A stretch of 64,000 nucleotides of DNA from Trichopria drosophilae (taxonomy: Eukaryota > Arthropoda > Insecta > Hymenoptera > Diapriidae), in contig CM059582.1 in the NCBI GenBank assembly GCA_030407085.1, positions 85,777,501-85,841,500 of the forward strand, given 5' to 3'. The notes beneath the pieces were generated by a model, which had not been told where the DNA came from, did not search any database, and saw only the letters and a program-made list of their open reading frames with translations. Shown here piece after piece: positions 53,059-63,437 of this stretch. How positions within the stretch are numbered: the stretch's first letter is position 1; each line of letters begins with the position of its first letter. A program made the translations under genes and the position numbers.

Positions 53059-55289
53059 CTCATCATCCAGTAATAAAACCGAGCAGTACTACCACGAAAA
53101 TGCGTGTAGTTTTTAATGCGTCGGCACTCACAACCAATTTTACATCATTGAATACGCATTTGTTAATTGGTCCTAAATTACAGCCCGAATTATTTACAAT
53201 TTTACTAAACTGGCGCGCGTATCGGTACGTATATTGTGCCGATATTGCTAAAATGTACCGTCAGATCCTGGTACATCCTGACGATCGGGATTACCAACGC
53301 ATCTTGTGGCAATTGTCTGTCTCAGATTGCGTACAGGAATATCAATTAAATACACTCACGTACGGCACAGCATGTGCGCCATACCTGGCGTTACGCGTAT
53401 TGCAACAATTGGTCCAAGATGAAGGTCACAAATGGCCTCTCGGGTCAGACATCCTTAGCAATTGTATTTACATTGACGATATTCTCTTCGGAGCTGATAA
53501 CAAGGCAGAGATACTTCGAAAGCGCCGAGAAATGTGCGACTTGTTGTCACGTGGCCATTTCTCTGCTCGAAAATGGGGCAGCAATGATCCAGCCCTTTTA
53601 CAAGATATCGATAAGTCAAATCACGGTCTGGCGTGGGATGTAGGAGATGCAGATTCGGCTAGGGTGAAAACTTTGGGCTTGTCATGGAACCCACGATCTG
53701 ATTCCTTTTTCTACCATCTTAGTATACCGTCGATGCCGGCAATCACTAAACGGACAATTCTATCCGTCATTGCTCGACTTTATGATCCATTAGGGTGGAT
53801 CACTGCCGTTCTCATACGAGCTAAGCTCCTTATACAACAACTCTGGCGCACAGGAATCACGTGGGATGAAGTTCTGGTCGATGACATTACGGATGATTGG
53901 CGTCGCATTTATAGCGACTTGAAGTACTTACGGAAAATCGAGATACCTCGCTGGACTGGTCTCGAATCCACAATGACATCGGTCACGATACATGGCTTTG
54001 CAGATGCTTCGAGTTCAGCTTATGCAACAGTCGTCTATCTCCGTTGTACAAAACCCGATGGTACGCACACTATTTCACTCTTGTCGAGCAAAAGTCGAGT
54101 GGCTCCAATTAAGACCCAGTCAATTCCACGGTTAGAGTTGTGTGGTGCGGTGCTCCTCAGTCGCTTATTTGAATCTATCCGTACTCTTCCCGAATATGCA
54201 AACCGAGAATGCTATTGTTGGTCAGATTCAACAATCGTTATATATTGGCTCACAAGCGAGCCTATAAAACGAGAAGTGTTCATCGCGAACCGAATTTCGC
54301 TCATCCAATCTACGCTTCCAGGGGTCACGTGGAGACACGTGCCATCGAAGGATAATCCGGCAGACCTCGCTTCTCGAGGTATTAGTGCTGAAGACCTCTA
54401 TCTATCAAATATGTGGTGGCAAAGTCCATTGTGGCTGAGCCAAGACACATCATATTGGCCGTCAGAACTTGGTACAATCTTGTCTCACCTGTGCTCTTCC
54501 GATGAAAACAACGTTCTTGATTCCATGGCAAGTCGAATGTCTAGTTGGACCAAGTTAATACATGTCACAGCATACCTCTTGAGGCTAAGGATCCCTAAAA
54601 AGAAGCGTCCCAAAATTTATGCAGTCAATGCTCTTGAGTTTAAAAACGCTGAAGTAGTTTGGTTCCGTCACATACAGGAATCATGCTTTCTCGATGTGAA
54701 AAAATTGCTTCAGTCTGGGAAACCTTTACCCTACTCTCATATTCTTTCGTCATTGAATCCGTTCATTGATGAACTTGGCCTCGTACGTCTCGGTGGTCGA
54801 TTGTCACGATCGGAACTTCCTTACGCGACTAAATATCCGATTATTTTAAAGGACCACTACGTTACTCGGCTGTTTGTGCTACATACCCATTTACGGTGTC
54901 TTCACGGAGGACTTCAACTCACCATTCGACTGCTACGTCAAACCGTGTGGCTTGTCGGAGCTAGAAAGATTGCCCGCACAATAACATCTCGATGCATCAT
55001 GTGTGCACGTCTGAAAGCTGAGACCAGAACACAACTTATGGGCAGTCTTACGCCTGCACGTGTTAACAAACCAGAGCACGCCTTTCAACACACAGGCGTT
55101 GATTACGCAGGCCCTCTTGCTGTCCGCGAATCGAAGGGACGGGGAAAGAAGTCGCATCCGGCATACATTGCCCTATTTATCTGTCTGGCTAGTCGTGGAG
55201 TACATTTGGAGCTTGTGGAAGATTGCTCAACGCCAGCCTTTATCACTGCATTACGACAATTCATAGCACGTCGAGGTCAGCCTCAATAA
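53055..55289 (+). pseudogene. pol: BEL/Pao RT, RNase H and integrase N-terminus
   Basis: The 744-codon frame joins the previous one at the shift near 53050. RT blocks: MRVVFNASALT, CADIAKMYRQILVHPDD, CIYIDDILFGADN (catalytic YIDD), WNPRSDSFFYHL. RNase H: HGFADASSSAYATVV, SQSIPRLELCGAVL, CWSDSTIVIYWL. Integrase: HLRCLHGGLQLTIR then CIMCARLKA (HHCC), VDYAGPLAVRE (first Asp). TAA at 55287-55289 ends it just before the second Asp. Confidence 0.9.
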
Positions 55290-56021
55290 CTCTACAGTGA
55301 TAGAGGTACGAATTTTAAAGGTGCTAGCAATGAGCTCACTAGAATGTACAAGGCCACTGTTTGCTCACCAGAATTTCAGGGATTTCTTGGCACTGAGGGA
55401 ATCCAGTAGGAGTTCATTCCTCCGTCAGCACCACATTTCGGCGGTCTGTGGGAAGCAGGCGTTCGAAGTGTAAAACATCATCTCCGTCGCGTTCTGGGCG
55501 CCCATACTCCTACGGCATTCGAGCTCCGCACGCTCCTGTGTCAGATAGAAGCATGCCTTAATTCAAGGCCCCTTTGTCCTCTTCGCGACCATCCTGATGA
55601 TATTGCTGCTCTAACTCCGAGTCATCTAATTGCTGATCGCGAAATTACTGCCCTTCCGGAACCTACCACGCTGACACTCAATTCCAATCGGTTGGGTCGA
55701 TGGCAACGACTTCAACAGATTCTTGAATCGTTTTGGCGACAATGGAGTGCAGATTATGTAACATCACTACATCAACGCAGTAAATGGCGCTTGCGCACGG
55801 AGCCCATACGTGTCGGACAGTTAGTCTTAATTCGAGACGAAAATGCACCCCCTACCAAGTGGAGGCTAGGTCGCGTAATACAATGTCACCCCGGCGGAGA
55901 TGGGCTTACCCGCGTCGTTACTGTACGAACCGCGACCTCTGTTCTTATGCGACCACTAGCGAAACTCGCGCTTCTTCCAGTTTTGTACGAAGAAGAGCCG
56001 ATACCTTCGCCAAAAGTTTAA
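55290..56021 (+). pseudogene. pol: BEL/Pao integrase, C-terminal part
   Basis: Same frame after the TAA: LYSDRGTNFKGASNEL (second Asp), a second stop TAG at 55407-55409, then APHFGGLWEAGVRSVKHHLRR (Glu). The DUF-like C-terminus follows (SFWRQWSADYVTSLHQR, VGQLVLIRDENAPPTKWRLGR), ending at 56019. Both stops lie within about 120 bp of each other. Confidence 0.85.
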
Positions 56022-56215
56022 GCTGTAACCGGGCCGTTGCCGTAAATGCATAGCGTTTCGTTATAGTGTTAAGTGTGCCGTGTTTTAATTAGTATTAAGA
56101 TTTAATTAAGTTGTCACCTACCTCTAAATGTAGGTATGGCAACCGTAGCCGCGATAGAGGAATAAGTCGTATTACTTACTGGAAGCTACATGAGGGAGTT
56201 CCAGGGCGGGCGCTA

Positions 56216-56615
56216 TGTTTCGTATCGGCCAAATACCACTGCTCGCACTTTGATGTTGATCGATCCGATCACGTGATTGTTTTTGTTAATTGCGACGGCA
56301 CCCAAGGCGGGCACATTTTTCGAAAAGTTCAGTTCGTTTTTGGCTCTCGGTCGATTACCTCATGCGCGTACAGCGATCAATTACGAAAATAAGTTCACGA
56401 CTGTTCACTTCGGCGTTACAAGTTCTTCGTTAATTTGTGCGATTTGCTAACCTATTAGTTATTAAGTACTTTTGTAATTATTAGTTTACGGCTTATGAGT
56501 ATAATCTCATATCAAATGTAGCCGTGACATTAATAAATGTTGAGAAAAAGTGCAACGAGTTTCTTCATCGATTTCGGACCTCTTATCTTATTTCCGTACA
56601 ATTCGTTACGGAACA
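56216..56615 (+). repeat. BEL/Pao 3' LTR
   Basis: 400 bp; preceded by a purine-rich GGGAGTTCCAGGGCGGGCG. Followed by the CTAAC duplication. Confidence 0.9.
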
Positions 56616-56620
56616 CTAAC

Positions 56621-59045
56621 GAAAAATTAAAATTTATTTTTTCAAAAAGGATTTTATCTTAAAGCTTATAAAATGAATTGAAATATTATTATAAAGTATA
56701 TAATACATGAACGCTTGCGACGAACGCTGGTACTGTGATACAATAAAAAACTTATGTGCATGGTGTTCGACGCAATCTCTTTCGCTGGTGTTTCGCACGT
56801 TTTCGCAACACTATCGCTTTTTGTACATCGTCTAACGAATCGAAATCGCATTTATAATTGTGGGTCTTCGCCGCGAAACTCCAAACGATGGAGGGCGATG
56901 CGCGGAAATTGGCGACGGTGTAGCCACGTCGGCTCTTCTTTTTTGGCTGCCTTATCTTCTTTCGCAGGCGGCAGGACTGGGACTAACCGAGGATCCCGTG
57001 GAGACAACCCCGTAGCGACTGCGTAATCGGTGACACTTAAATATGGTTTATCGATTAAGTGCGGGTTCCATAAGGGAGCGTCCTCCGGAATATATGGCGT
57101 TTGAATACTTCCAGTTCCGCCACATAATGAAGAGGTGTATGTGGAAACTGACTGGACCGTAGGGATGACTGGAGTAACCACCAGATTTTCAGCCAGTGGA
57201 ATATTCTGGTGACTGGTGGCTATATTATCCACGTCTTGAAAAATTGCAGCCCGCGCTCGTACTGCAGACCTAATCTGCGCTTCGATTTGAGCTCGTGTTA
57301 ATGCTGGTATGCGCATAATGTTGATCGTTTGCAGATAAAAAACGAAGTGAATGATAATCCATGATTGCGCCCTTTATATCACAAAAATTGAAGCAAATCA
57401 CCGACTTTGATTGGTTATTTAACCCGTGCATATAATTGGTTGTAATTTTCGCGTCGTTAATTTGTGCCTGGAATTGCGTCTCGAAAATATTAAATTTTGA
57501 CCGTTAATATTATACTAAGATTTTGAAGGCTACTAGATAACGCGAATTGCCGACGTATTAGGAATGTTCCGCGATTGGATGATTGAAATGATTCGCGACG
57601 TGGTTTGTTAATATCTGACCGTTAACCCGAACTATTCGCGAGATTGTCGTTTCGAGTTTTGTTGCGAGCGAAGTCCTCGGGATGGAATAAAAGTAGCAAC
57701 CTTTATCCTCCCTCTGACATACGTATTTCCCGAGAAATACGCCGGTTAGTAAACCATCGCTCGATCCTCTCGTGATTGGAAATTGGCCTTGACTGTCGTC
57801 CTGGTTCGTTATTCGATGTAGATCGTCGGGTTAGCAAACCCGTTGATCCTTTGGCGTTACGTGGTTAGCAAACCACATTCGCCAACGTCTTTGAGTTATT
57901 TCTGAAAGTGTAAGAAGTAGTCCCGAAAAGGACTATTTTGAATAAGTTAATTCCGCTGTCGTAGACGTGATCCTTGCACGTTGCTTGTTACAGCCTTGGT
58001 CGTAGCTCGTTCCGTAGTTCCGCTCTCGTCGTGATGAAGTTGGAAGAACGTATAGCCCTAAAAAGGACTGTATTGAATAAGTTTGTTCTTAAAAAACGGA
58101 TGTGGCTTCCACGCTGATTAGAAGAAACTGGATCGCCTCAAGATCAGGAACCAACCAATCAGGAACCGATGAGCGTCTACAGTAGATTTTAAGTTGGACT
58201 GGATCGGCTCCAAAACCATGCAGCAGGAGAGAACCTTCCTCGTTGACAGACGTCGATGGAATAAGCACGTTGCCACGGACTCGCGGATTTATATAGGTTG
58301 CCCGAGAGCATGCGCGCGCCAATCAGAAATCGCTAGCGCCGTCCTTGTCTCTCCGAATCGGAGCAACGCCGCGCCAATCAGCGAGACGCGTTTATCGCAC
58401 TAATTGTTTATTTCGTTTATTTTTAAATAATCGAATCTTTACTAAATCTTTGCAAATTAATCAAGATTAAATATTCGTAATGTTGTTTCCATTTAGAAAT
58501 TAAAGCTGGTTTAATTCAGAATCCATTCGATTTCCGAACGCCGTCTTAATTTCGGAGTTTGTTCGATTTCTCAACGCCGTCTTAATTTTACACCTTGAAC
58601 TAAATCGTAAGCTTTATTTTTGAGTTTAAAATTCGCATTTGTTTTCAAACAGCCAAAGAACTAATTTTTAATTATCGTTAATATTATATTTTCCGTTATT
58701 AATTTTCGTTATTATTTTTCTCGTTCCGAATGTCCGCGACTTCTAAGAACTTCGCGCGCGGCCTTTGTTATTGTTTACATTTGTTATCGTGCAAAGTCGC
58801 GTTTCGAAGTAATATTATTTTAAAGTAATTTATCAAATTTATTTTATTTATTATCCAAGTTAAAAACTATTTATTTCTAACTGTAGAAAGTTTTATACAA
58901 ATTTGGACCAATCACATGTTTCCCTATCGAGTATGCGTTTTAAGGTAATAAAATTCGGAGCCAATCAGCGTGCTCCGATCTAATTGTTGACGCATTGCAT
59001 TTTGGAGAGTTAGCGGAATTATTTCGATTTCCTAATTCCGCTACA
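56621..59045 (-). repeat. CsRn1 5' LTR, part right of the BEL insertion
   Basis: Near-identical to 43297-45720. Few substitutions were seen (for example near 57140, 57889 and 58370). Followed by TACT at 59046-59049 and ERV-2 env. Confidence 0.9.
56852..57316 (-). CDS. LTR-encoded 154-aa ORF (copy 2)
   Basis: Same length and start as 43528-43992, with Tyr for Asp at about residue 60 and otherwise synonymous or no changes by eye. It is open in both LTRs although the LTR has many other differences in non-coding parts. See copy 1 for description. Confidence 0.55.
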   Translation of the reverse strand: MRIPALTRAQIEAQIRSAVRARAAIFQDVDNIATSHQNIPLAENLVVTPVIPTVQSVSTYTSSLCGGTGSIQTPYIPEDAPLWNPHLIDKPYLSVTDYAVATGLSPRDPRLVPVLPPAKEDKAAKKEEPTWLHRRQFPRIALHRLEFRGEDPQL

Positions 59046-59049
59046 TACT

Positions 59050-60405
59050 TATTGGGATACAATAACACTAGATTTCTGCGGCTCTAACAAATATGATGTC
59101 TTATATTAAGGCACAATAAATAAAGCCTTCAACGAAGACAAAACCATTATATACTCACTAACAACTGAAGATATCACATTCGCACTAGCAGCTAGAGGAA
59201 GAAAAGGCGTTTGTGGCTACGAAGTGTCTTTGACTGAACACCCAAAATTAATGATATTAGAAATTGGAAACGGTGGAGGACTTAAAAAAGTACCTATAAA
59301 AACATCTAATTTAGATATATTTGCATACGTAAATTCTAAATTTGTGTATGTAGAAAAGCACCTCAGATACCAAATTAAACTATTATATTACGATGTCTTA
59401 GCACAAAGATGTACACTAGAAAAACAGGTTTTACAAAATTCTTTATGTATGGCTAGTCACTCACCTGACGAATTTGCATACAGCATCATGAAATCACCCG
59501 GATATATGGCAATAGCTGCTGGTGAAGTAGTGTACATTATGAAATGTGTACCCGTGGAAGTAAGCATACGAAGAACAGTAGAATGTCACACACCTACCAG
59601 TAACATACAAAAATAACAGTTTATTCATGACACCGAAGACAAGAATTTTAACAAAAAAGGAACTCAAGTGAACTGTAATAGTCTCGTACCACCAATGTAT
59701 CAAGTCAACAGCATCTGGTATAAACTATTACCAAACTCCGTTGAAGCACAAAAACCCGAAGAATTAAAACCACTGACGAAGCAAACATGGAAATACGTAA
59801 ACCTTGAAAGTTTAGCTGTTAATGGGATCTACAGTCAAGATGACCTACAAAAATTAAAAGAACATATAATATTCCCAGCAGAAAAACCAGCTGTTTTGAA
59901 CGCTGCAGCCAGATGAATAACGAGACAAACAACGAACTATCAGGGAACCTCATTAAATAACCTCTTAGACGAAAAAACAATTGGCAGCATAATACAGTCA
60001 GCATGGAAAAATACATGGGAAAAATTTGTGATGTTTGGATCTACCACGGCTGGAATAATGGGAATATTTATGTTAGCAAAACTTATAAAAACTATAATCG
60101 ACACACGGCTACGCTCTGCACACAGCATATGGATGGTCAATATTTTTAATAGGAGCCATTTGGGACTCTGTAACACATCTGTTGCTCCATTTAGCAGGTC
60201 GAAGAACAAAGAGAAATTATAACAATGACAATAAGCCTTCATACAAGGAACAACAACAGACAGAACTCCAAACAATTAATGAGGAATTAAAAGTTATCAG
60301 AGTAGAAACATCAAGCCATGAAGATCAGCCAACAGCTCCCATCTTACAAACTGACACCAAAGAAGTACAAACTCAGAAAAGAAATTCACCAAGAAATGAA
60401 TTGTA
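59050..60405 (+). pseudogene. env: ERV-2 envelope, C-terminal part
   Basis: It resumes after the CsRn1 block with WDTITLDFCGSNKYDVLY, a TAA, then KTIIYSLTTEDITFAL and GVCGYEVSLTEHPKL. The stretch from 59224 to 59616 runs in one frame across the site where ERV-1 is frameshifted (KHLRYQIKLLYYDV). Later parts (VNSIWYKLLPNSVEAQKPEE, IYSQDDLQKLKEHIIFPAEK) are broken by shifts near 59610 and 59915. The anchor region (FGSTTAGIMGIFMLAKLIK) is at about 60030-60090 and the polar tail ends at 60405. No accessory ORF follows. Confidence 0.8.
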
Positions 60406-60486
60406 AAAAAAGAATAATACAAGATAATATGCACCATAACTTGACTCGAAATACGAACAAAAGACAGACCTAAAAATCGCTTTTAA

Positions 60487-61105
60487 CCCTTTCAGTCACA
60501 GGCGGACACCAGTGTCCCACCTAGATGCTATCGATTTTTTAAGGTTTATGAACAGATAGTTATCGATTTCGATGCGGTTTTTTTGTTCCTGGCTTTCCTA
60601 AGACTCCAATAAGTGTTAAAAAAAATAATATTCCAAAATTATTTAAAATAATTATTCTTAATAACAAATTAGTACAAAAAAAAGGCATCATTTTCAAAAG
60701 AAATTCATGCCAGGAAGAACTAATCGCTATTATTATTTGAAATTTGGTATGCCGGAGTTTTTGATGTCGCTGATTACGAGTTCGGTGTCAGATTTTCAAA
60801 ATTCAAAATGGCGGATCCAATATGGCCGACAAAAATTTTGAAAAATTATGATTTTGTCTAATATTTGGTATATAGGGGTTTAGGAGGCAGCTGATTACGA
60901 ATCCGGTATCAGATTTTCAAAATTCAAAATGGCGGATCCAATATGGCCGACAAAAATTTTGAAAAATTATAATTTTGTCTAATATTTGATATATAGGGGT
61001 TTTGGAGGCAGCTGATTACGAATCCGGTATCAGATTTTCAAAATTCAAAATGGCGGATCCAATATGGCCGTCATAAATATTGAAAAATTATAATTTTGTC
61101 TAATA
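60487..61105 (+). mobile_element. Second piggyBac-like MITE, right end truncated
   Basis: Starts TTAA-CCCTTTCAGTCACAGGCGG. It contains three direct repeats of about 121 bp beginning AAATTCAAAATGGCGGATCC (60798, 60918, 61039), the same motif found in the MITE at 39846. No matching right terminal repeat is seen; the sequence breaks at about 61105 into GC-rich DNA. Confidence 0.7.
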
Positions 61106-62270
61106 TTGTTGTAAGCTCGTCCTGATAAGGACGAGGCACTTAATTTTTGAACGCGCGATCTACTAAAAAGGGGGACGGGGGCGCGGGTTCCACTCTCGCG
61201 ACGGTGGACCTACTTCGTGAAATGACCGGGAACTTAGTTGATCGATACTCACGGAATTTCTAATAACAGAAAACACACAGTTTACTCATGGATGCGCTGT
61301 GCTCCTTCTCCTCCGGTATGAGGTTGACCTGGGTCGGCTGATCCTCCGGCACGGGGCTTGGTGCGTCTCCACTCCAAAACGGGAACTTCTGCCGCGACCG
61401 TACTCAAAACGTTTTCCATCTTACTGCTGCGAACTCGCGCTCGTTATCGCCGTCGATCCGGATCCTCGAGATGCTCGAGACTAACTGGCTTCTTCTTCGC
61501 TTCGGAGGCGGTGCGCCGTCGAACCGGCGCGTGCGCGCTCGAGTGATCGGCGTGAGAGAGGGGTTCGCCTGGGGGTCCTAGTTGGGGGACGTACTCGTCG
61601 GGGCGATGACGAGCACCGTCCTCGGGGTCTTCATGGCGGGAGGGGGCGACACGGAGCGCTGACAAGTGCTTCGTGCGTCCCCGTATCGTCTCGGGCTAGC
61701 TTTCGCGGTTGAGAGAGAGAACGATAGGGAGGGATGGAGAGAGGTCGGCGGCGGTGGCCGAGGCCCGTTACTCGGGAACTCTCGAGGCGCGCTGCGGCAC
61801 GACCTATGGGGGAGGACGAGTGGAGGCGCGCTCCGGTAAAAAAGGACCGTTTCTCCTCCGGGAGGGGCGGACTTCGTAGCGGGGTTACGCCCGGCCCCAA
61901 TAGATGGGAGGTTTCTTGAGTGTTCGGGCCAACTGAATCGCAACGGGGCGACGGCGAGGAGGACTCAACTCGCCTGGAACTCCACGTGCTAAGTCCCGAA
62001 TTGGCGACTTATTGCGACGTGTCCTTACGTATTTAGGTCGGTGGCGTTCGCGACGGGCCACTAAAATTTTCTATACGGTTTAGCGCGACTTGACTCTACT
62101 CTTTACTTTATGCCTGTGCATAGCCGAGGGTAACAATAATTCGCGAAGGACAACATCATCGTAAGGGACAGCAGGTCACGCACACGACACCGGCGCGTCC
62201 CGGATACCGGGATGGGGAGGAGGAGGCTACTCTACCCGCTATCGGGCCGGGTGCCTCCGGCGATTGGGGG
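61106..62270. other. GC-rich non-coding stretch downstream of the Gag-like ORF
   Basis: It begins with a small hairpin (CTCGTCC-TGATAA-GGACGAG, 61116-61135). Frames in it are short and overlap on both strands, as expected by chance in GC-rich DNA. The ends TGTTGT (61107) and ACAACA (62149-62154) could mark an LTR of about 1.05 kb, but no second copy lies in the window. Confidence 0.4.
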
Positions 62271-63437
62271 TTAACGGCCCCCTTCGTCGCGAGACCTCCT
62301 TCCCCCCAGTAGTCGCCGATAGCAACTATGCGCCGGGTGGCCTCGCTGGCCACAATTCCAGCAGCGGCGCTCGGCGGGGGTGACCCGTAACGGTCCCGGG
62401 CCGGCCCTGGTGACTGTACGTCCCCCGAGAGCCGCTACCGGAACTATCGGTGCCACGAGGGGGGGTGGTAGGGACATCAGGGGAGGTGGTTGCGTTATCG
62501 CGACCGTCCTACCGGGGTCTACCGACACCACGCTGACTATTAGTGCCCGGTCGGGGCCGATCCTTATGAGGACCGGGGGATCCGGTCGCGGAATCCGCGA
62601 GGGGTCGCCAGGAGCTACCCCGCGGAGCGGCCGGGTGCGGTTCCCCCCTCGGGTTCGTCGGCGTCGTCGACGACGGCGGGAAGCGCCAACCCGGCGGGGT
62701 TCCTCGCACACCGGCTCCGCGGGGTCGGTGTGGTTAGTCGCTTGGGTTCCCGCGGGGGGCTCGGCCCTCACGAATCGGAGTGGGGAGAGGGGACGCGGTT
62801 GTGCCGGACGGGCCCACACGTATTCCCGTACCGGCGGGGGGGCCCACGGTTGCGGGTTTGGCACCTCGGGGGGTCCCCTCAAGAACTGCCCCCGCCGACC
62901 CCTCCGCTCCTCCTCCCAGACCAAGGCGCAAAAGTCCTCGATCGGGACCAGCGACTGGGAGGGGCGAGAAGGGGGGGGGGGGCGAACGAGGAGGTTCTCC
63001 CCCGGTTGCCCGATGGGTGGCTGCGCGGTCCCGTCTCCGTCCTCCTCCATCTCCTCCGGTGAGGAGTGGTCCGTGTCCGGGGGCGGGGGCTGTCCGGGGG
63101 CCTCATGGGGGCGGCGGAGGCGCGGCTGCCCCGACGGGTCGTCCGACTCGTCTGTCGCCGTCCCCAACTGCAGGGGTTTGAGACCGGCGTGGTACGGGGG
63201 AATCGGGTGGTCGGCGGTTGGCCGCGCGAACACCACCCGTTCGGCCTCCACCGGTTGGGGCAGGTGGCAGACGGTTGGTAGCGGTGGAAATTCCGCCGGG
63301 GTGAGTGGCGGCACCGCTGTCGCTGCCTCTGGCGTCGGTGGTGGTGACGCCGTGGTTCCCCTGGGGCGGCCGAAGGTGACCTGGCAGGGCACCCTCGCCC
63401 ACCGGGTCCTCTTCCTTCCTGGTGCCACCTTCACCAT
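62271..63437 (-). CDS. Gag-like protein with C-terminal CCHC knuckle (388 aa)
   Basis: It starts MVKVAPGRKRTRWARVPCQ. The protein is Pro/Arg-rich and largely disordered (AEFPPLPTVCHLPQP, an acidic PEEMEEDGDG), with a basic run (RRRRRRRRTRGGNRTRP, about residue 255). It ends with one CCHC knuckle CWNCGQRGHPAHSC (about residues 357-370) and a basic tail. This is the layout of a retroelement Gag or a non-LTR ORF1. No RT follows within the window on either side. The frame is whole and very GC-rich, unlike its neighbours. It may be the 5' gene of an element whose pol is lost, a non-autonomous gag-only element, or a domesticated gene. Confidence 0.5.
   Translation of the reverse strand: MVKVAPGRKRTRWARVPCQVTFGRPRGTTASPPPTPEAATAVPPLTPAEFPPLPTVCHLPQPVEAERVVFARPTADHPIPPYHAGLKPLQLGTATDESDDPSGQPRLRRPHEAPGQPPPPDTDHSSPEEMEEDGDGTAQPPIGQPGENLLVRPPPPSRPSQSLVPIEDFCALVWEEERRGRRGQFLRGPPEVPNPQPWAPPPVREYVWARPAQPRPLSPLRFVRAEPPAGTQATNHTDPAEPVCEEPRRVGASRRRRRRRRTRGGNRTRPLRGVAPGDPSRIPRPDPPVLIRIGPDRALIVSVVSVDPGRTVAITQPPPLMSLPPPLVAPIVPVAALGGRTVTRAGPGPLRVTPAERRCWNCGQRGHPAHSCYRRLLGGRRSRDEGGR

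Larger units (their letters stand above)
49954..56615 (+). mobile_element. BEL/Pao LTR retrotransposon inside the CsRn1 LTR
   Basis: LTRs are 49954-50349 (396 bp) and 56216-56615 (400 bp), both starting TGTTTCGTATCGGCC and ending TTACGGAACA. The 5-bp duplication CTAAC is typical for BEL/Pao. A PBS-like TGGCGATCCTGCCAGGATCG (50352-50371) follows the 5' LTR. A single Gag-Pol frame carries knuckles, protease, RT with YIDD, RNase H and integrase. It has four disabling changes: TAG 51343-51345, a frameshift near 53050, TAA 55287-55289 and TAG 55407-55409. There is no env. Confidence 0.9.
43167..59045 (-). mobile_element. CsRn1-like Ty3/Gypsy element (9.2 kb without the BEL insertion)
   Basis: LTRs of about 2.55 kb (43167-45720; 49824-49953 plus 56621-59045) start TGTCGCGG and end CCGCTACA. 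TACT is duplicated at 43163-43166 and 59046-59049. It has gag (49792-48827), pol (48812-45615), a PBS TGGTGACCCCGCGACAGGG (49804-49822) that fits the tRNA-Trp-type site known for the CsRn1 clade, and a polypurine tract GGGGAAGGGGGTAA (45721-45734). The Gag CHCC motif supports the clade. The 5' LTR is split by a BEL/Pao element. LTRs are nearly identical, and only one stop is seen in the genes. Confidence 0.9.
31563..60480 (+). mobile_element. ERV-2: old, multiply interrupted relative of ERV-1
   Basis: Order on the plus strand: LTR, PBS, gag (33995-36078), pol (36080-42378), env (42640-43162 and 59050-60405). Proteins are clearly related to ERV-1, including the pol linker with G-patch and CCHC. 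Dozens of frameshifts and stops mark it as ancient. Insertions within it: TRIM (36554-37291), MITE (39846-40714) and CsRn1 element (43167-59045). The accessory ORFs found after env in ERV-1 are missing; a MITE starts at 60487. No 3' LTR is seen. Confidence 0.85.

Noticed and set aside
61299..62100. Several 60-120-codon frames in the GC-rich stretch
   Set aside because: Frames overlap on both strands as expected from high GC; none has a domain.
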